Translations under genes and position numbers: made by a program
From: Pedobacter gandavensis
GTDB taxonomy: Bacteria > Bacteroidota > Bacteroidia > Sphingobacteriales > Sphingobacteriaceae
Length of the DNA: 64,000 nt
Reading direction: 5' to 3'
Assembly (NCBI RefSeq): GCF_014172405.1
Contig: NZ_WNXC01000002.1
Location: forward strand, 310,001 to 374,000
Shown here: one piece after another, positions 25,144 to 34,820 of the stretch
How the letters are laid out: each line of letters begins with the position of its first letter
How positions within the stretch are numbered: position 1 is the first letter of the stretch
Notes under the pieces: generated by a model
The model's input: only the letters and a program-made list of their open reading frames with translations
Told to the model about the DNA's origin: nothing
The model's database searches: none

Positions 25144-25166
25144 ATGGAAAAATCCCTAAAAACACA

Positions 25167-25202
25167 AAAGCGGCCTACAGTCATCCAACTGTAGGCCGCT
25201 TT
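25167..25202 (-). terminator. Strong hairpin, probable terminator of the kinase gene
   Basis: Perfect 15-bp stem (25167-25181 with 25188-25202) with core GCGGCCTACAGT and loop CATCCA. Read on the minus strand it is followed by TTTTGTGTTTTT, so it fits termination of transcripts from the histidine kinase gene ~300 bp away. Confidence 0.6.
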
Positions 25203-25508
25203 AACCAAATATAAATTAAACGAGCTGACACAAATATAGAATTTAAAGACACAATTCACAATTTATTTTAAAATAAATACCCATAAATCGTATTATCAAT
25301 AAAAAATAAACAAAAAATCATAATAAAACAGACAACTAAAGGTGAGAATCTACAAAAACATAAAAATAAACTTATTAAAAATCAATTTTTAAACACAAAT
25401 ACCAAAATAAACTCAAAATAATCCATACAAATTCAGAAAACACCAATAAAAACAAAGTTAAATTCAATTTAAAGGCGTTAAAAACTAATAATCACTAAAA
25501 AATAAGCA
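25203..25508. other. 306-bp A-rich gap
   Basis: Extremely A-rich on the plus strand (T-rich on the minus), without a coding frame, hairpin or promoter that I can defend. It would be the long 3' untranslated part of the histidine kinase mRNA if the hairpin at 25167 is its terminator. Confidence 0.4.
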
Positions 25509-26792
25509 CTAAACAGCCTCCAATTTCAAGGAAACGTAAAAAATAGAACCCTTATTAACTTCAGTTTCGAACCAGATACGTCCTTGTTGTTTTTCGGTAA
25601 ACTCCTTACATAAGAGTAAACCAAGCCCGATCCCTTTTTCATTATTTGTACCATAAGTAGCGGAGGCATTGAGCTGGAACAGGCGTTCCTGCTTTTCAGG
25701 CGTAATCCCGATCCCTGTATCAGAAATTAGGATCAAACCATCTCCCGCACGATAACGGGTAGAAATAATCACTTCTCCCCCCTTGGGCGTAAATTTGATG
25801 GCATTAGACACCAGGTTTCTAATCACCAGTTGTAACATATCATGATCGGCCATTACATAGAGCTGCCCTGCAGTTAGCATCCGCAATCGCACTCCTTTCT
25901 TAACAGCGATCGTATGTTCAATTTTTAACCAGCCCTGAAGGGCTTCATTCACATCCAGAGCACTAAGTCGTACATTACTTCCTTTGAGCTGCGTCTTAGA
26001 CCAGGACAACAGGTTCATGAGCATCTCCGAAGTATCTCTGGTAATTTGCAACAACTGCCCCTCTATCAACTGTTTCTCCTCTTCCTCCAAACCAATTGAA
26101 TTTAGAATTTCCAGATAGCCTTGAATAGAGCTTAAAGGCATCCTCACATCGTGTGCTACAATAGACAGCAACCGATCCTTTTCCCTGTTCAAATATTCAA
26201 GCTCTGCCTTTTGCAGTAAAATTTCATCTTTTTGCGCTTCAATCTCCCGGTTTCGTTGCTCAACAGAAAGGCGCTCATGGTCATAATTTCTGCGCATATA
26301 GCGTATCGACAGGAAGATTAAAATGGTGGAGACGATATAGGTTACTGCAAAATCTATGGTTTTTACTAAGGAGTTAAGGTATAGGATGGGTGCCAGCGTT
26401 GGCCAATAATACTCGATCATCAACACAGACAATACCACCAGCATATTGATCGGTACCCAAAACTTATATTGTGTTTTTGGGATGATGGTAATGATGATAA
26501 AAAATGAAAGGGTAAAAAGCAGCAGATTGGGCCCAAAAATCCCTGAATTGTAAAAGTAACAGTAGATAAAAGTCAGGTTACTGGCGATACAGAATAAAGT
26601 AATGGCGATGGAAGATTTCCGTTTTACTTTAGAAAGGTGGTATAGTCCGGCAATAAAGACCATACAGACACAGCACAGCCAGGCCAATTCTTCGAAACCC
26701 ATAAGATAATTATAGGGGGCTTCAATCAGCATGGCAAAAAACGCAAAAATACAGATGGTATTAAAAATGCGTTCTTCTAAAGAGAACTCCAT
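25509..26792 (-). CDS. Membrane sensor histidine kinase (orphan)
   Basis: 427 residues from MEFSLEERIF; an upstream ATG would add 34 unconserved residues. Six hydrophobic helices (~10-160) form the sensor without a large periplasmic domain. A coiled coil follows (~170-206), then HisKA with H214 (IVAHDVRMPLSSIQGYLEIL) and HATPase_c with N box (LVIRNLVSNAIKFTPKGG), G1 (LISDTGIGITPEKQ) and G2 (KGIGLGLLLCKEF). Phosphorylates an unknown response regulator; none is adjacent. The membrane-embedded sensor suggests detection of something in or near the membrane. Confidence 0.92.
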   Translation of the reverse strand: MEFSLEERIFNTICIFAFFAMLIEAPYNYLMGFEELAWLCCVCMVFIAGLYHLSKVKRKSSIAITLFCIASNLTFIYCYFYNSGIFGPNLLLFTLSFFIIITIIPKTQYKFWVPINMLVVLSVLMIEYYWPTLAPILYLNSLVKTIDFAVTYIVSTILIFLSIRYMRRNYDHERLSVEQRNREIEAQKDEILLQKAELEYLNREKDRLLSIVAHDVRMPLSSIQGYLEILNSIGLEEEEKQLIEGQLLQITRDTSEMLMNLLSWSKTQLKGSNVRLSALDVNEALQGWLKIEHTIAVKKGVRLRMLTAGQLYVMADHDMLQLVIRNLVSNAIKFTPKGGEVIISTRYRAGDGLILISDTGIGITPEKQERLFQLNASATYGTNNEKGIGLGLLLCKEFTEKQQGRIWFETEVNKGSIFYVSLKLEAV

Positions 26793-26924
26793 TATTTCCC
26801 CAATGGCATTTTGCCAGAAATACTTTTTATGATTTGATTGCACGTTAATTAGGATTGAGATGTCGCTGCGCAAACTTAATATAATAAGAACCATAAAAAA
26901 AATCTGATTTATTGATTAAATCCT

Positions 26925-26932
26925 TATTTTTG
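26925..26932 (+). promoter_or_regulatory. -7 element of asnS
   Basis: TATTTTTG fits TAnnTTTG, 21 bases before the asnS ATG at 26953. A -33 at the right distance is not evident. Confidence 0.4.
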
Positions 26933-26952
26933 AACCTCTCCACAATAAAATC

Positions 26953-28401
26953 ATGATCAAAAGAGAAAAAGTAAAAAGCCTGTTAGAGACAGAGCAGTTC
27001 GACAGAGAAGTAACAGTGATGGGTTGGGTGCGTACTTTCCGCAACAATCAGTTTATTGCTATCAATGATGGTTCCTGCATGGGAAACATCCAGATTGTTG
27101 TTGACTTTAATAATACCCCTGAAGATTTATTGAAACGCATCACTACAGGCGCTGCTATTGCGGTGACTGGTACGATCGTAGAATCTGTTGGTAAAGGTCA
27201 GAGAGTTGACATCAAAGCGAATACTATTGAAATATTAGGAGATAGTGATCCGGAAAAATTCCCATTACAACCTAAGAAACATAGTTTAGAGTTTTTAAGA
27301 GAAATCGCTCATTTACGTTTCCGTACCAATACTTTCAATGCGGTTTTCAAATTGCGTCATGCTTTAGCTTTTGCGATTCATCAGTTTTACAATGAAAGAG
27401 GGTTTACTTATATGCATACCCCGATCATTACGGCTTCTGATGCAGAAGGTGCTGGTGAAATGTTTAAAGTAACCACTTTAGATTTAGACAATCCTCCAAA
27501 AACAGAAGATGGTAAAGTAGATTTCTCTCAGGATTTCTTTGCCCGTGCCACTAACCTTACCGTTTCCGGACAGTTAGAAGGTGAGCTTGCAGCTATGGCT
27601 TTTGGACAAATTTATACTTTCGGCCCTACATTCAGAGCTGAAAACTCAAACACCACCCGTCACCTTGCAGAATTTTGGATGATTGAGCCAGAGGTTGCTT
27701 TTGCAGACCTGGAAGACAACATGCAATTGGCAGAGGACATGATGAAGTATGTGATCAAATATGCTTTAGACAACTGTAAAGAAGAAATCGACTTCTTAAA
27801 CAACCGTTTACTGGAAGAAGAGAAAACTAAACCTCAGAATGAGCGCAGTGAATTGTCGCTGATTGACAAGTTGAACTTCTGTTTAGACAATGATTTCGAG
27901 CGTTTAACTTATACAGAAGCAATTGCGATCTTAAGATCTTCAAAACCTAATCAAAAGAAACAATTCAAATATCTTATTGATGAGTGGGGAGCAGATTTAC
28001 AATCAGAGCATGAGCGTTACCTGGTAGAGAAACATTTCAAAAAACCGGTGATCTTAACGGATTACCCGGCAGATATTAAATCTTTCTATATGCGTCAGAA
28101 TGAGCCGGATGCTCAAGGTAGAAAAACGGTGGCTGCGATGGACATCCTTTTCCCTGGTATCGGTGAAATGATTGGTGGTTCTCAAAGAGAGGAACGCTTA
28201 GATAAACTGACACAAAGAATGGATGAGTTAAACATCCCTCAGGAAGAACTTTGGTGGTTCTTAGACACCAGACGTTTTGGATCAGCACCACACTCCGGTT
28301 TCGGATTAGGTTTCGAAAGACTGGTACTTTTTGTGAGTGGCATGACCAACATCAGAGACGTGATTGCTTTCCCTCGTTTCCCTAGAAACGCAGAGTTTTA
28401 A
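26953..28401 (+). CDS. asnS: Asparaginyl-tRNA synthetase
   Basis: 482-residue class IIb aminoacyl-tRNA synthetase. N-terminal OB-fold anticodon-binding domain (~15-105: [21 protein letters not shown]), then the class II core: motif 1 around [32 protein letters not shown], motif 2 [25 protein letters not shown], motif 3 [15 protein letters not shown]. The ARNEN-type FRAENSNT and the YYMR-like FYMRQNE region fit Asn rather than Asp. It charges tRNA-Asn with Asn directly. Length is standard for AsnRS of this phylum. Single gene with terminator. Confidence 0.97.
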   Translation: MIKREKVKSLLETEQFDREVTVMGWVRTFRNNQFIAINDGSCMGNIQIVVDFNNTPEDLLKRITTGAAIAVTGTIVESVGKGQRVDIKANTIEILGDSDPEKFPLQPKKHSLEFLREIAHLRFRTNTFNAVFKLRHALAFAIHQFYNERGFTYMHTPIITASDAEGAGEMFKVTTLDLDNPPKTEDGKVDFSQDFFARATNLTVSGQLEGELAAMAFGQIYTFGPTFRAENSNTTRHLAEFWMIEPEVAFADLEDNMQLAEDMMKYVIKYALDNCKEEIDFLNNRLLEEEKTKPQNERSELSLIDKLNFCLDNDFERLTYTEAIAILRSSKPNQKKQFKYLIDEWGADLQSEHERYLVEKHFKKPVILTDYPADIKSFYMRQNEPDAQGRKTVAAMDILFPGIGEMIGGSQREERLDKLTQRMDELNIPQEELWWFLDTRRFGSAPHSGFGLGFERLVLFVSGMTNIRDVIAFPRFPRNAEF

Positions 28402-28422
28402 GCTTCAAAGCGATAAATGAAG

Positions 28423-28456
28423 AAGGCCAGGATTTTTAACGATCCTGGCCTTTTCT
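28423..28456 (+). terminator. Intrinsic terminator of asnS
   Basis: Stem AAGGCCAGGAT (28423-28433) and ATCCTGGCCTT (28442-28452), 8-base loop, followed by TTCTATTT. Placed between convergent asnS and the FMN glutamate-synthase-like gene. Confidence 0.85.
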
Positions 28457-28488
28457 ATTTATTTTCAATTGAGTTGTTGTTTAGCGAA

Positions 28489-30153
28489 TTAGCTTTGTGC
28501 AGCTGGAGGAAGGCTGTCATTGAAAGAATTTGCATGCGCATAATCTACCAGAGACACCTTATAATCCGTTGGGTTAAAACTACTGGAGGTGCTTAGCGCC
28601 ATCCCCAATTCAAAGCGTAAGGGGTAAGGTGTTTTTAGCAAACTTCCTTCCGGGATATAGGGAAAAGTCTCCATATAAGACTGCATCACATTTGGCGCAA
28701 TCCTTCTATTGATATAAGCTCTGGTTAATTGATAAGGATGGTGCAATCCTGCCGCTCCAAGCAGCTCTACAGCACTACCTATCGTCAGCTTATGGAAATT
28801 ATGAACCCTCACTTTTTTATCCTCTACCACCAAGCCTTTCATTAAACTCGGATCCTGAGTGGCCACACCTGTCGGGCAGGTATTGCTATTACATTCCAAA
28901 GCTTGAATACACCCTAAGGCAAACATCATTCCCCTTGCGGAGTTACACAAATCTGCGCCTAATGCGATGTTCTTGACCAGGTCAAAGCCCGAAGCTACTT
29001 TTCCAGAAGCGATGATTTTAATGTGTTGTTTTAAATCAAATCCGGTCAGCACATCATAGACAAAAGCAATACCTTCTCTCAGCGGCATACCTACAGCGTT
29101 TGAAAATTCCTGTGGTGCGGCACCGGTACCACCTTCTCCCCCATCTACGGTGATAAAATCAACGTAGATACCGGTTTCGGACATGGCTTTACAGATGGCA
29201 AAGAACTCACTTCTTCTGCCAATACAAAGTTTGAAACCGATGGGTTTCCCTCCAGACAGGTCTCTTAATTTCTGGACAAAAGCCACCATTTCCAGCGGCG
29301 TCTTGAAGGCGGAATGGGCAGGTGGAGAGATCACATCAAAGCCTTCTTTTACCAATCTTATTCTGGCAATTTCCGGTGTGACCTTCTTTGCGGGTAAAAT
29401 CCCCCCATGGCCAGGCTTTGCCCCCTGAGAAAGCTTGATCTCAATCATTTTCACTTGTGATGATTGCGCTTTTTCACCAAAGGCTTCAAAATTAAAAGTA
29501 CCATCATGATGGCGGCAGCCGAAATAACCGGTACCAATCTGCCAAATCAAATCCCCACCAGGATTGGCATGGTAATCACTGATCCCACCTTCTCCGGTAT
29601 TGTGAGCGAAGTTGCCGAGTTTTGCACCTCCGTTTAAAGCTAAAATGGCATTTTGACTCAGGGAGCCAAAACTCATTGCAGAAATATTATAGATGCTCGC
29701 AGAATAAGGTTGTCGGCATTCCGGGCCGCCAACCAATACCCTTGGGTCTTCATTTAATTCGGTATGACTGATTGCTGCGATACTATGACTCAGCCATTCA
29801 TATCCGTTTTCATAGACATCCAGCTGGGTTCCAAAAGGAATCGTGTCATTTTCTCGTTTTGCACGCTGGTAGATCAGGGAGCGGTTTAACCTGCTGAAAG
29901 GTTTCCCATTGGTATCACTTTCTACAAAGTACTGGTATACTTTTGGGCGGAGGTCTTCCGCCAGGTACCTCAACCTGCCCACTACCGGATAGTTTCTTAC
30001 AATACTGTGTTTGGGTTGATACAGATCATAAATCCCAAGCAGGATGATTGGACCGATAAAAATAAATGCCCAATAAAACGGTGGCCAGGCGAAGCTGATC
30101 ATCAACGTCGCAGCCACCAAAAATGCAGCAATTGCAATAAAAGCTTTTCTCAT
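28489..30153 (-). CDS. FMN-binding glutamate synthase-like protein, membrane-anchored
   Basis: 554 residues from MRKAFIAIAAF; an upstream in-frame ATG would add 36 residues. Two hydrophobic helices (~3-20, ~25-43), then the GltB central FMN domain: AISAMSFGSLSQNAILALNGGAKLG, the flavin motif DGGEGGTGAAP, KIIASGKVASGFDLVKNIALGADLCNSARGMMFALGCIQALECNSNTCPTG with the cysteines of the 3Fe-4S site, and a C-terminal PYPLRFELG. It lacks the amidotransferase and C-terminal domains of true GltB, so it is one of the stand-alone FMN_glutamate-synthase-related proteins of unknown substrate. The helices put it at the inner membrane facing the cytosol. Confidence 0.88.
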   Translation of the reverse strand: MRKAFIAIAAFLVAATLMISFAWPPFYWAFIFIGPIILLGIYDLYQPKHSIVRNYPVVGRLRYLAEDLRPKVYQYFVESDTNGKPFSRLNRSLIYQRAKRENDTIPFGTQLDVYENGYEWLSHSIAAISHTELNEDPRVLVGGPECRQPYSASIYNISAMSFGSLSQNAILALNGGAKLGNFAHNTGEGGISDYHANPGGDLIWQIGTGYFGCRHHDGTFNFEAFGEKAQSSQVKMIEIKLSQGAKPGHGGILPAKKVTPEIARIRLVKEGFDVISPPAHSAFKTPLEMVAFVQKLRDLSGGKPIGFKLCIGRRSEFFAICKAMSETGIYVDFITVDGGEGGTGAAPQEFSNAVGMPLREGIAFVYDVLTGFDLKQHIKIIASGKVASGFDLVKNIALGADLCNSARGMMFALGCIQALECNSNTCPTGVATQDPSLMKGLVVEDKKVRVHNFHKLTIGSAVELLGAAGLHHPYQLTRAYINRRIAPNVMQSYMETFPYIPEGSLLKTPYPLRFELGMALSTSSSFNPTDYKVSLVDYAHANSFNDSLPPAAQS

Positions 30154-30230
30154 AAAAGATAAATTAATGAAAACATACCAATACAACAACAATAACACAA
30201 ATTCGGTACAAAGATTGTGTAAATTTACGC

Positions 30231-30851
30231 ATGCTAGTAAAAATATATCCTGAGAATCCAAATCCTAAGGCAATTGAAGAAGTTGTTGAAGTCTTGAAAA
30301 AAGGAGGCATCATCATCTATCCTACCGATACCATTTATGGATTAGGTTGTGACATCACCAACCAAAAAGCAGTAGAGAAAATATGTCGATTACGAGGCAT
30401 TAAACCTGAAAAGGCCAATTTTTCTTTTATTTGCTCAGATTTGAGACACATCTCAGATTTCATCAAACCGATTGACACGACCATCTTCAGAGTACTTAAG
30501 AAGGCATTACCCGGTCCTTTCACGTTTATATTTAACGCGAATAACAATGTACCAAAACTGTTGAGTTCGAAGAAGAAGACAGTCGGCATTAGGGTTCCTG
30601 ACAATGACATTGCCAGAGAAATCGTGAAATTATTAGGAAATCCGATCTTGTCTACCTCCATTAGAGACGACGACGAGGTGATTGAATACTCTACTGACCC
30701 GGAATTGATCCATGAGAAATACGAAGATACCGTAGACCTGGTGATTGATGGTGGATACGGTGACAATGAACCTTCTACAGTTGTAGATTGTACTTCCGGA
30801 GGATTTGAAATCATTCGTGAAGGAAAAGGCGATTTGGAAAGTTACCTTTAA
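30231..30851 (+). CDS. YciO/YrdC/Sua5 family protein
   Basis: 206 residues, one YrdC-like domain: KKGGIIIYPTDTIYGLGCDI, the basic RLRGIKPEKANFSFICSDLRHIS, ALPGPFTFIF, KTVGIRVPDN and LSTSIRDDDE. The NFSFICSDL and LVIDGGYG...STVVDCT blocks match E. coli YciO more closely than TsaC, so although many such proteins are labelled threonylcarbamoyl-AMP synthase, YciO-type members may have another or weaker activity in t6A tRNA modification. Cytosolic, no Sua5 C-terminal domain. Divergent from the FMN protein and 39 bp upstream of nhaA, possibly co-transcribed with it. Confidence 0.88.
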   Translation: MLVKIYPENPNPKAIEEVVEVLKKGGIIIYPTDTIYGLGCDITNQKAVEKICRLRGIKPEKANFSFICSDLRHISDFIKPIDTTIFRVLKKALPGPFTFIFNANNNVPKLLSSKKKTVGIRVPDNDIAREIVKLLGNPILSTSIRDDDEVIEYSTDPELIHEKYEDTVDLVIDGGYGDNEPSTVVDCTSGGFEIIREGKGDLESYL

Positions 30852-30890
30852 ATTGTTGCCTAACTCCCCCTTGAATCTTATCTTTAGCAC

Positions 30891-32072
30891 ATGGCGAAAC
30901 TATTAAACTTACAAGCATTCAAGGATTTTTTCCGTTCCGGACAGATTGGGGGCATCATCCTCCTGATTTGTGTGGCGATCTCTTTGTTTATCGCAAACTC
31001 TTCTTTTAGTACTGGCTTTGCCAATTTACTGAGTACCGAATTGGGCATCAGCTTTGGCAGTACCAGCATATCCTATACCGTATCGGCCTGGATTAATGAT
31101 GCTTTAATGGCTGTATTCTTCCTCCTGGTAGGCCTGGAGATTAAAAGAGAGCTACTGGAAGGGGAGCTGTCTTCCATGAAAAAAGCTTCTTTACCTGTTA
31201 TTGCGGCATTGGGTGGAATGATTGTTCCTGCCGGGATATACTTTGCCTTCAATGCCGGATCTCCTGCTGCAAGTGGTTGGGGCATCCCAATGGCTACTGA
31301 CATTGCTTTTGCATTGGCCATCATTTCTATGTTGGGTAAAAGTGTGCCTACTTCTTTAAAAGTATTTTTAGCCGCATTGGCCATTGTGGACGACCTTGGT
31401 GCCATCCTCGTGATTGCGGTGTTTTACACCAATGAAGTCCATTTTGATTACCTTTTAATGGCTGGAGGCGTACTCGCGGTCTTAGCCTTATTCAATTACC
31501 TGAACTTAAAAGCCTTATTTTTTTACCTGATTCCGGGGATATTCCTTTGGTATTTCATCCACCATTCGGGCATCCATGCGACGATTGCGGGGGTACTCCT
31601 TGCCTTTACCATCCCTTGCAACAAGACCAGTGTAGAATCTCCTTTGGAAAAACTGGAGCACCTGTTAAACGGACCGGTAAATTACTTTATCATGCCTATT
31701 TTTGCTTTGGCAAATACGAACATTACTTTTCAGAGGGAAATGTTGGGCGGCCTCGTTTCTCCATTGGGAATGGGGATTATTCTGGGGCTATTTGCCGGAA
31801 AAACAATAGGGGTAACTTTATTTTCATGGTTGGCGGTAAAGCTTAAACTGGGAACTTTACCTTCCAGATCCGGTTGGAAGCACATCATCGGATTGGGTAT
31901 GCTTGCCGGAATTGGATTTACCATGTCCATTTTTATTTCCCTATTGTCATTCAGCGACGAGATGCAGGTTACGGAGGCTAAATTTGCCATCCTTTGCGCC
32001 TCTATAGTTGCTGGATTAGCAGGTTTTATTTACCTGAAATCCATCAACAAAAAGAAAGCTGTTACGGCTTAA
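30891..32072 (+). CDS. nhaA: Na+/H+ antiporter NhaA
   Basis: 393 residues, about 12 transmembrane helices. Signature: WINDALMAVFFLLVGLEIKRELLEGELS, the PMATDIAFALAIISMLG helix with its Asp (equivalent of E. coli D133 region), AIVDDLGAILVIAVFY with the paired ion-binding aspartates (D163/D164 equivalents), and the C-terminal GMLAGIGFTMSIFISLLSF. It exchanges internal Na+ for two external protons for pH and salt homeostasis. Its 3' end overlaps the convergent trpA 3' end by 11 bp, so no terminator lies between them. Confidence 0.97.
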   Translation: MAKLLNLQAFKDFFRSGQIGGIILLICVAISLFIANSSFSTGFANLLSTELGISFGSTSISYTVSAWINDALMAVFFLLVGLEIKRELLEGELSSMKKASLPVIAALGGMIVPAGIYFAFNAGSPAASGWGIPMATDIAFALAIISMLGKSVPTSLKVFLAALAIVDDLGAILVIAVFYTNEVHFDYLLMAGGVLAVLALFNYLNLKALFFYLIPGIFLWYFIHHSGIHATIAGVLLAFTIPCNKTSVESPLEKLEHLLNGPVNYFIMPIFALANTNITFQREMLGGLVSPLGMGIILGLFAGKTIGVTLFSWLAVKLKLGTLPSRSGWKHIIGLGMLAGIGFTMSIFISLLSFSDEMQVTEAKFAILCASIVAGLAGFIYLKSINKKKAVTA

Positions 32073-32829
32073 AAGTTTTCATAAAATCTTTCACACTACC
32101 GGATACATCATCGGATTTGAGGTTCTTTACAAAAGCACTACCGATGATGGCTCCGTTGGCATACTGACAAGCTTTATCAAAGGTTTCTTTGCTACTGATT
32201 CCGAAACCGATCATGGTTGGGTTCTTTAACTTCAAGGCTGCGATTCTGGAGAAATACGCTTCTGTACCTTCAGACACCTGTAAATTTTGTCCGGTGGTGG
32301 CCGAAGAAGACAGCAGGTAGATGAAACCGTTACTTAAACTATCGATCTTTTGAATTCTTTCCGGAGCGGTTTGAGGTGTTACCAGGAAGATATTTGTTAA
32401 ATCATATTGTTTAAAATCGTTGGCATAAAGCTCCTCGTATTCTGCCATTGGAAGATCGGGAACGATACAACCATCCACACCTACTTCGGCGCATGACTTG
32501 CAGAAATTAGCCACACCATATTGTAACAATGGGTTCACATAACCCATCAATAAAACCGGGATGCTTACTGTTTTACGCAGGTCTTTCAATTGCTCGAATA
32601 ACAACTTAAGCGTCATACCAGCATCCAATGCGGCTTTACTACTCGCTTGGATCACTGGTCCATCAGCAACAGGGTCAGAATAAGGGAATCCGATTTCCAA
32701 TAGGTCTGCACCAGATCTTTCCAGCTCTTCCGCAATGGCCACTGTATCCCCTAAGTTCGGGTAACCCGCGGTATAATAGATGGATAGTATGTTTTTTTTC
32801 TCTTGAAATAACTTATTAATTCTATTCAT
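32062..32829 (-). CDS. trpA: Tryptophan synthase alpha chain
   Basis: 255 residues, (beta/alpha)8 barrel. Catalytic E (LLEIGFPYSDPVADGPVIQ) and D equivalents (GVDGCIVPDLPMAEYEE) are intact, with FIYLLSSSATTG and the phosphate-binding GFGISSKETF and GAIIGSAFV. Cleaves indole-3-glycerol phosphate to indole, channelled to TrpB. Last gene of trpD-F-B-A, 8 bp after trpB. Length is slightly short but typical for this phylum. The 11-bp convergent overlap with nhaA means the operon's transcription must end inside nhaA's 3' end or beyond. Confidence 0.97.
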   Translation of the reverse strand: MNRINKLFQEKKNILSIYYTAGYPNLGDTVAIAEELERSGADLLEIGFPYSDPVADGPVIQASSKAALDAGMTLKLLFEQLKDLRKTVSIPVLLMGYVNPLLQYGVANFCKSCAEVGVDGCIVPDLPMAEYEELYANDFKQYDLTNIFLVTPQTAPERIQKIDSLSNGFIYLLSSSATTGQNLQVSEGTEAYFSRIAALKLKNPTMIGFGISSKETFDKACQYANGAIIGSAFVKNLKSDDVSGSVKDFMKTFKP

Positions 32830-32837
32830 TGCTCTTC

Positions 32838-34019
32838 TTATAAACCAAAATACTTCATGTAGGTATCCATGTCTTTATCTCCCCTTCCGGACAAACAAAT
32901 CACGACATTTTCGTTACCTGTAAACTTCATTTTCTCTAAATACGCCAGGGCGTGTGCACTTTCAATGGCAGGAATAATTCCTTCCAGCTGCGTCAATAAC
33001 AAACCTGCTTGTAAAGCTTCATCATCCGTTACAGAAACATACTGTGCTCTTAAGGTTTTGAACAAATGTGCATGCTGAGGGCCCACGCCAGGGTAATCTA
33101 AACCTGCTGAGATGGAATATGGCTCAATCACCTGTCCATCTTCCGTTTGCATCAGGATGCTTCTACTACCATGTAATACACCTTCTTTACCTAAAGCAGT
33201 GGTTGCAGCAGAATGTCCGCTATCTACCCCTTTTCCAGCGGCTTCAATGGCGATCAGTTTCACCTTTTCATCATTGATAAAATGATAGAACATCCCCATC
33301 GCATTACTTCCACCACCTACACAAGCCAATACGTAATCAGGCTGATCATTAACCGTTTGCTCGATCAGTTGTTTTTTGGTTTCTTCAGAAATGATGGATT
33401 GAAAAGTAGCCACCATATCCGGGTAAGGATGTGGACCTACTACAGAACCGATGATGTAATGGGTATCGATTGGATTATTGATCCAGTCGCGCATAGCCTC
33501 ATTGGTTGCATCTTTCAAAGTTTTACTACCAGAAGTTGCCGATACTACCTTTGCGCCCAGCATTTTCATTCTGGCCACATTGGGTGCCTGACGTTGGATG
33601 TCAATTTCGCCCATGTAAACTACACATTCCAGACCACGCAATGCACATACTGTAGCGGTAGCTACCCCATGTTGTCCTGCACCGGTTTCTGCAATGATGC
33701 GTTTTTTTCCTAAACGTTCTGCCACTAAAATCTGACCAATCGTATTGTTGATTTTATGTGCTCCGGTATGGTTCAAATCTTCTCTTTTCAGAAAGATATT
33801 TGCACCATACTTTTGAGATAAGCGTTTGGCAAGGTACAATGGCGAAGGCCTGCCTACATAGTCCTTTAACAGTTGATGAAATTCCTTTTGAAAACCCTCA
33901 TCTGCAATAATTTCCAGGTATTTGGTTCTCAGTTCCTCTACATTAGGATACAACATCTCCGGGATATATGCTCCGCCAAAATCTCCAAAGTATCCCTTTT
34001 CGTTTACAAAATAGTTCAT
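32838..34019 (-). CDS. trpB: Tryptophan synthase beta chain
   Basis: 393-residue PLP enzyme condensing indole and serine. The PLP lysine is in [13 protein letters not shown], the phosphate-binding loop is [12 protein letters not shown], with the family motifs [27 protein letters not shown] and [14 protein letters not shown]. This is TrpB1 type, the partner of TrpA. It is separated from upstream trpF by 153 bp, by far the largest spacing in this operon and the place where trpC would be expected in many operons; that gap holds no coding frame of note. Confidence 0.97.
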   Translation of the reverse strand: MNYFVNEKGYFGDFGGAYIPEMLYPNVEELRTKYLEIIADEGFQKEFHQLLKDYVGRPSPLYLAKRLSQKYGANIFLKREDLNHTGAHKINNTIGQILVAERLGKKRIIAETGAGQHGVATATVCALRGLECVVYMGEIDIQRQAPNVARMKMLGAKVVSATSGSKTLKDATNEAMRDWINNPIDTHYIIGSVVGPHPYPDMVATFQSIISEETKKQLIEQTVNDQPDYVLACVGGGSNAMGMFYHFINDEKVKLIAIEAAGKGVDSGHSAATTALGKEGVLHGSRSILMQTEDGQVIEPYSISAGLDYPGVGPQHAHLFKTLRAQYVSVTDDEALQAGLLLTQLEGIIPAIESAHALAYLEKMKFTGNENVVICLSGRGDKDMDTYMKYFGL

Positions 34020-34172
34020 AATCTTGTTCTTATTTCTTTTATTGATCCTGATCTCATCGCCTTTATGCTGGAAGACTCCGGCTAATTGGGATGCTGATCC
34101 TGGATCATGACTGTTTTTCTCACTGTCTTTTCTAAGCCAGCTTATCTTTCGATCCGCTGCAGGCCAGACAGC

Positions 34173-34820
34173 CTATGTTAATTTGCTTTTAAATTCTTTC
34201 AGTTTGGAAAGGTCTTTTAATCCCGGTTCGATTTCAAACTTGCTATTTACATCGATCGCAAACAGCCTGGGATCTACAATTCCATTTAACATTTCCGCGC
34301 TTTCTAGACCAATACCGCCACTTAAAAAATACGGCGTCTCGAGGGTGTATTTACTCAATAGTTGCCAGTCGAACTGACGCCCTGAGCCCCCATGGTCTGG
34401 AGTTTGGGTATCAAACAAAAAATAATCTACCCGTCCTACGTAAGCATTAAGCTGACTAAAATCGAAATCCTCATCTACACCAAATGATTTAATCAACTGT
34501 ACCTTCTGCGCCCCGCTTGTATTTAATTTTAGTTTTAACTCCTGACAGAATTCCGGGCTTTCCGCACCATGCAACTGTAGGGCATTTAAGTTGTATTTAT
34601 GAACCAGGCTAAGCACCATTTCCAAGGTCTCATTCACAAAAACCCCTGTTTTCTTTATGTTTTCAGGTAAAGCGTCCAAAGTTTCCGGCAATACGGTTCC
34701 GGCATATCTTTTAGAACCTTTAAAAAAGATGAAGCCCAGATAATCAGGTTGCAAAGCAGCAACTTCCCTGATGTTCTCCGGATGTAACATCCCACATATT
34801 TTCAATTGAGGACTAGGCAT
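34173..34820 (-). CDS. trpF: Phosphoribosylanthranilate isomerase
   Basis: 215 residues, TIM barrel. Catalytic Cys in LKICGM and the acid in DYFLFDTQTPDHGGSGRQFDW, plus YLGFIFFKGSKRYAG, LNALQLHGAESPEFC and FLSGGIGLESAEM for phosphate binding. Isomerises PRA to CdRP, third step of tryptophan synthesis. Its start overlaps the trpD stop by 8 bp, so the two are translationally coupled. It is stand-alone, not fused to TrpC, and trpC is not in the window. Confidence 0.95.
   Translation of the reverse strand: MPSPQLKICGMLHPENIREVAALQPDYLGFIFFKGSKRYAGTVLPETLDALPENIKKTGVFVNETLEMVLSLVHKYNLNALQLHGAESPEFCQELKLKLNTSGAQKVQLIKSFGVDEDFDFSQLNAYVGRVDYFLFDTQTPDHGGSGRQFDWQLLSKYTLETPYFLSGGIGLESAEMLNGIVDPRLFAIDVNSKFEIEPGLKDLSKLKEFKSKLT

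Noticed and set aside
30335..30814. 159-codon open frame antisense to the YciO-type gene
   Set aside because: Ser/Phe-rich shadow composition; the sense frame has all family motifs.
33213..33713. 166-codon open frame antisense to trpB
   Set aside because: A shadow of a strongly biased gene; His/Phe/Tyr-rich composition, no start signals, and trpB is complete opposite to it.
34020..34172. Possible trpC remnant between trpF and trpB
   Set aside because: No frame of this 153-bp gap shows TrpC-like motifs; several stops in each frame. I treat it as non-coding.
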